A stretch of 25,049 nucleotides of DNA from UBA11704 sp964491805 (GTDB lineage Bacteria; Patescibacteriota; Minisyncoccia; Phycocordibacterales; UBA5272), in assembly GCA_964491805.1 (NCBI GenBank), contig CAZBGU010000011.1:1-25049 (forward strand), given 5' to 3'. This document shows positions 22,991 to 25,049 of the stretch, in pieces; position 1 is the stretch's first letter, and the number at the start of each line of letters is the position of its first letter. The notes beneath the pieces were generated by a model. It had not been told where the DNA came from. It worked only from the letters and a program-made list of their open reading frames with translations, and did not search any database. Position numbers and translations under genes: made by a program.

Positions 22991-23068
22991 TCATTTAGGG
23001 AATTTCCCCTGGAGCGCAACTTCTAGCAACATTGCTACCACCAACACCACCAAGCACTGGAGACAAAA

Positions 23069-23179
23069 ATGGAACTACTAGACGTATTTGCTCGGAGTAT
23101 CGACAAGATACCGAGTGTCATACTTCTCATCGTGGTAATACTTGCTGTCATCTACTTCTTCAAATACTTTGGAGAGTGA
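23069..23179 (+). CDS. 36-residue single-helix membrane peptide
   Basis: ATG at 23069, 6 bases after GGAG, to TGA at 23177. The peptide starts MELLDVFARSIDKIP and contains one strong membrane helix (SVILLIVVILAVIYFF, about residues 16-31). It ends KYFGE. A canonical promoter (22962-22990) gives a leader of about 70 bases with two short inverted repeats: GGGAA/TTCCC at 22998-23008 and TAGCAA/TTGCTA around 23023-23037. Size and topology recall small hydrophobic stress or toxin peptides, or subunit-like membrane regulators; the sequence is not recognised. A second ATG with GGAG lies one base after the stop (23181), but its frame runs antisense into rmuC. Confidence 0.6.
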   Translation: MELLDVFARSIDKIPSVILLIVVILAVIYFFKYFGE

Positions 23180-23205
23180 AATGACCAAGCAGTACCAGAC
23201 AAAGA

Positions 23206-23227
23206 AAGCCGCCCGTAAGGGCGGCTT
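23206..23227 (-). terminator. rmuC terminator
   Basis: Perfect 9-bp stem AAGCCGCCC / GGGCGGCTT with a 4-base loop, followed on the minus strand by TCTTTGTC. It also ends the small plus-strand peptide unit. Confidence 0.65.
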
Positions 23228-23251
23228 GATCCGTTACCGTAAAACACTTAT

Positions 23252-24310
23252 TTATTCTTCCTCAAATGTTGGCTTGTCGAGTGCCATTGTTTCAATACCA
23301 ATATCACTGTCAGTAATACGAAGTATATCTTTGTCAACCTTCTTGAGTTCTTTGTATGCAGTATTGTAATGATTAACACTCGTACCAAGCGTCACACCAA
23401 GTTTTTTCATGTACTCTTCATAGGCTTCGAGATGCTTACCGAGGTCTTCAACACGCTTCTGTATATGTTTTGCACTTTCCTCAATTTTGAACGCTTTAAA
23501 CCCGAAGAGAACCGACTGAAGGTATGCATAGAATGTAGTTGGTGACACAATAATAACCTTACGCTTGTTGTATGCGTACTCAATCAAGTTCTGCGTGTTC
23601 ACTGCACCACGTGACACCTGGTTAATAAGAAGATCATAGTAGATACCTTCTGCGGGAATAAACATGAAAGCAAATGGAAGTGTCCCCTCCTCTGGTCTAA
23701 TATACTTTGACGTCTCGTCGATTCTTTTTTGGATATCTTTTTTAAATTCATTCTGGTAGTATGCAGTTTCTTCCTCGTCTGTCACATTCATGAGACGCTG
23801 ATAGTTATCAAGAGAATACTTAGCGTCGATTGGAATAATTCCCTCCTTCGTATGTATCACCGCGTCCACCGCTTCACCATTTTTGAAATAATACTGCATC
23901 TCATATTGTCCTGGTGCAAGCATGTTGGAAAGAATAAGCTCAAGAGAAGCTTCACCTAAGTTACCACGTTGCTTCTGATGGGTAAGCACCTTCTCAAGAT
24001 TTTGTAACTGCTCTGTCATGGAGAATACTTGCTTGTTCCCTTCTTTCACCTCAGTGAGCTCACGAGTAATCTCAGTAATAAGTCTTGTTGCCTCAGTATT
24101 CTGTCGATGAAGTGTTTGATGAAGATCGTTCTGCGAACGTTCGAGCTTATTCTCTACCGTAGAGCGAAGTCGCTCGAGCTGATCCTGCAAGATAAGGAAA
24201 GTCTGATCCTCACCTTCGTCTTTTTTTCCATTATTTTTTACAAGTAATAGCATGAGGAGAATAATGATTCCTCCCCCTACCACCGCGATGAGAATAGCTT
24301 CTAATGACAT
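23252..24310 (-). CDS. rmuC: DNA recombination protein RmuC family
   Basis: 352 residues from the ATG at 24310. An N-terminal membrane helix (LEAILIAVVGGGIIILLMLL) is followed by a long coiled coil (residues about 40-110) and the RmuC nuclease-like domain with RGNLGEASLELIL, AVDAVIHTKEG, IPIDAKYSLDNYQ, FAFMFIPAEGIYYDLL and VIIVSPTTFYAYLQ. The restriction-endonuclease-like core residues (D of AVDAVI, D-x-K of IDAKYS) are kept. RmuC limits DNA inversion at short repeats in E. coli; the biochemical role is unsettled. Extended -10 TGC-TATACT lies 8 bases before the ATG. Confidence 0.94.
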   Translation of the reverse strand: MSLEAILIAVVGGGIIILLMLLLVKNNGKKDEGEDQTFLILQDQLERLRSTVENKLERSQNDLHQTLHRQNTEATRLITEITRELTEVKEGNKQVFSMTEQLQNLEKVLTHQKQRGNLGEASLELILSNMLAPGQYEMQYYFKNGEAVDAVIHTKEGIIPIDAKYSLDNYQRLMNVTDEEETAYYQNEFKKDIQKRIDETSKYIRPEEGTLPFAFMFIPAEGIYYDLLINQVSRGAVNTQNLIEYAYNKRKVIIVSPTTFYAYLQSVLFGFKAFKIEESAKHIQKRVEDLGKHLEAYEEYMKKLGVTLGTSVNHYNTAYKELKKVDKDILRITDSDIGIETMALDKPTFEEE

Positions 24311-24318
24311 ATTGTACA

Positions 24319-24327
24319 AGTATAGCA
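24319..24327 (-). promoter_or_regulatory. rmuC extended -10 promoter
   Basis: Minus strand TGC-TATACT, 8 bases before the ATG at 24310; predicted leader of 1-2 bases. Confidence 0.6.
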
Positions 24328-24378
24328 TGTATGCTAGTACACAAACGTGTGTAAGTGCCCCCTTGCATACTGTTCTTT

Positions 24379-24690
24379 AACAAAAAACAGCACAGCGAAC
24401 CCTGAAACATGGATGGGTTCTACTGTGCAGCAACCACCCTTTGTGCCCCTTGGGGCGCGTATGAGGGTTAACTGATGCTGTAAACTTCTTCATGATCTGG
24501 AGAAGACAGCTGCATCACGGTTTAAAACCTGACAAAAGACGTTGTAAGAGTACGACGGCTATCGGAAGGCCTTCACACTGAGTTAAGTGCGCTATTCTAG
24601 CCACACTCGGCCAACGACCAGGTCAAAAGCGCCAAGATGACTGATCCATGCTCAAGTAGCTGGTGAACATTGAGGCGTTTTTTCCTTTTA
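24379..24690. ncRNA. Candidate large structured RNA, strand uncertain
   Basis: About 310 bases with no convincing ORF and higher GC than the flanks. Nested helices: GCACAG/CTGTGC with GAACCC/GGGTTC (24390-24428); CAGCA/TGCTG enclosing ACCC/GGGT and GTGCCCC/GGGGCGC (24428-24480); CTTCT/AGAAG; and a long irregular arm 24528-24633 (TGAC/GTCA, CGTTG/CAACG, GGCTA/TAGCC). For the plus strand: a U-G pair in GTGCCCC/GGGGCGC, a weak CATACT box near 24366-24371, and GGCGTTTTTT at the right end. For the minus strand: the first helix followed by TGTTTTTTG is an excellent intrinsic terminator (24428-24381). Signature sequences of RNase P RNA, tmRNA and SRP RNA were looked for and not found. Confidence 0.5.
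24381..24428 (-). terminator. Minus-strand intrinsic terminator upstream of rmuC
   Basis: Stem GCACAG-GAACCC / GGGTTC-CTGTGC with a small internal loop and a 12-base apical loop, then TGTTTTTTG on the minus strand. There is no protein gene on the minus strand before it, which is one reason to suspect a minus-strand RNA. Confidence 0.6.
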
Positions 24691-24701
24691 ATACAACAAA
24701 G

Positions 24702-24710
24702 TGCTATACT
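24702..24710 (+). promoter_or_regulatory. yqeY-like gene extended -10 promoter
   Basis: TGC-TATACT, 10 bases before the ATG at 24721. An in-frame ATG at 24712 is too close to the -10 to be in the transcript. Confidence 0.6.
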
Positions 24711-24720
24711 TATGCTCACT

Positions 24721-25049
24721 ATGCAAGAAAAAATAAAAGCAGAACTTAAGCCGGCAATGATTGCGAAGGATTCCGTTCGTGTTGGAACCATTCGCCTTAT
24801 CTTGGCTGCATTTACCAATGAACTCGTTACTCAAGGTCATCCACCAACAGATCCTCTTTCTGATGAAGACTGTATGAAGGTTATCAAACGTCTCGCAAAG
24901 CAACGTAAGGACTCTATTGATCAATTCGTATCCGGCGGTCGCCCAGAACTTGCAGAAGACGAGAAGGCGGAACTTACTGTCATCGAAGGATTCCTCCCTG
25001 CACAAATGTCAGAAGCTGACATCGAAGCAAAAATTAAAGCGAAGCTTGC
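24721..25049 (+). CDS. yqeY: YqeY-like (GatB/YqeY domain) protein, 5' part
   Basis: 109 complete codons are visible; the frame runs off the right edge. It starts MQEKIKAELKPAMIAKDSVR and continues with GTIRLILAAFTNELV, KVIKRLAKQRKDSIDQFVSG and GRPELAEDEKAEL, then FLPAQMSEADIE. This is the standard pattern of the YqeY family (helical domain shared with the tail of GatB), about 150 residues when complete. The GatB tail binds tRNA in the amidotransferase; the role of free YqeY is not established. No SD, leader of about 3 bases. Confidence 0.92.
   Translation, partial: MQEKIKAELKPAMIAKDSVRVGTIRLILAAFTNELVTQGHPPTDPLSDEDCMKVIKRLAKQRKDSIDQFVSGGRPELAEDEKAELTVIEGFLPAQMSEADIEAKIKAKL

Noticed and set aside
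23181..23369. Second ORF after the 36-residue peptide, with GGAG and an ATG one base after the stop
   Set aside because: It translates the rmuC terminator and then runs antisense into rmuC; probably chance, though the SD spacing is good.
24580..24670. Possible SRP RNA (ACCAGGTCA and GTAGCTGG segments)
   Set aside because: The GGAA tetraloop and the conserved internal loop of SRP RNA are absent between them.
24597..24818. Minus-strand ORF with a hydrophobic start
   Set aside because: Exact antisense of the yqeY-like gene; no promoter or SD.

Overview
The window looks like a chromosome segment of a Candidatus Patescibacteria (CPR) bacterium, most likely of the Parcubacteria side. This is inferred from the mix of small, AT-rich, tightly packed housekeeping genes, the membrane-anchored Ada-like Cys domain protein, the UvrD-type helicase fused to a PD-(D/E)XK nuclease, and the presence of ribosomal protein L9. 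TGA ends the Fe-S nuclease gene, so the standard bacterial code fits. No phage, IS element, CRISPR array, tRNA or rRNA was seen.

Layout. Positions 1-166 hold the 5' end of mraZ (minus strand, running off the window) with a four-box MraZ operator, so the division/cell-wall (dcw) cluster probably lies to the left. Next come a membrane protein of unknown function (277-1020), lysS and greA. The cell-shape block (3410-7108, minus) is mreB-mreC-[59-residue two-helix membrane ORF in the mreD position]-mrdA, with overlapping frames. It is followed by rlmB, an exported unknown protein, and a DNA-repair pair: a stand-alone Fe-S PD-(D/E)XK nuclease and a 1079-residue helicase-nuclease. Then come an HD-type alarmone hydrolase, an Ada-like membrane protein, rpmA (L27), a YdjM-like membrane hydrolase, rplI (L9), ctpA, cysS, dnaB, recR, rplU (L21), rmuC and the start of a yqeY-like gene.

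Two styles of gene start occur side by side. Almost every recognisable housekeeping gene has a -10 box (often TGN-TATACT) only about 6-12 bases before its ATG and no Shine-Dalgarno (SD) sequence, so the predicted mRNAs are leaderless or nearly so (mreB, helicase, HD, rplI, ctpA, ydjM-like, dnaB, rplU, rmuC, recR, yqeY). Five small unknown genes (277-1020, 9734-9958, 14149-14328, 21430-21687, 23069-23179) have strong SD sequences at ideal spacing. Several also have canonical -35/-10 promoters, a leader, and their own intrinsic terminator, and most look GC-richer than the core genes. They sit as self-contained cassettes between core genes.

The intergenic regions also contain two well-supported candidate small RNAs (14729-14832 plus; 19503-19640 minus), each with a TTGACA-17 bp promoter, stable helices and an intrinsic terminator. 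Both carry C/U-rich segments complementary to SD sequences. A third, larger structured non-coding region lies at 24379-24690. The SD-led cassettes and the SD-complementary RNAs together are the most likely undescribed system here; the functional link between them is inference.
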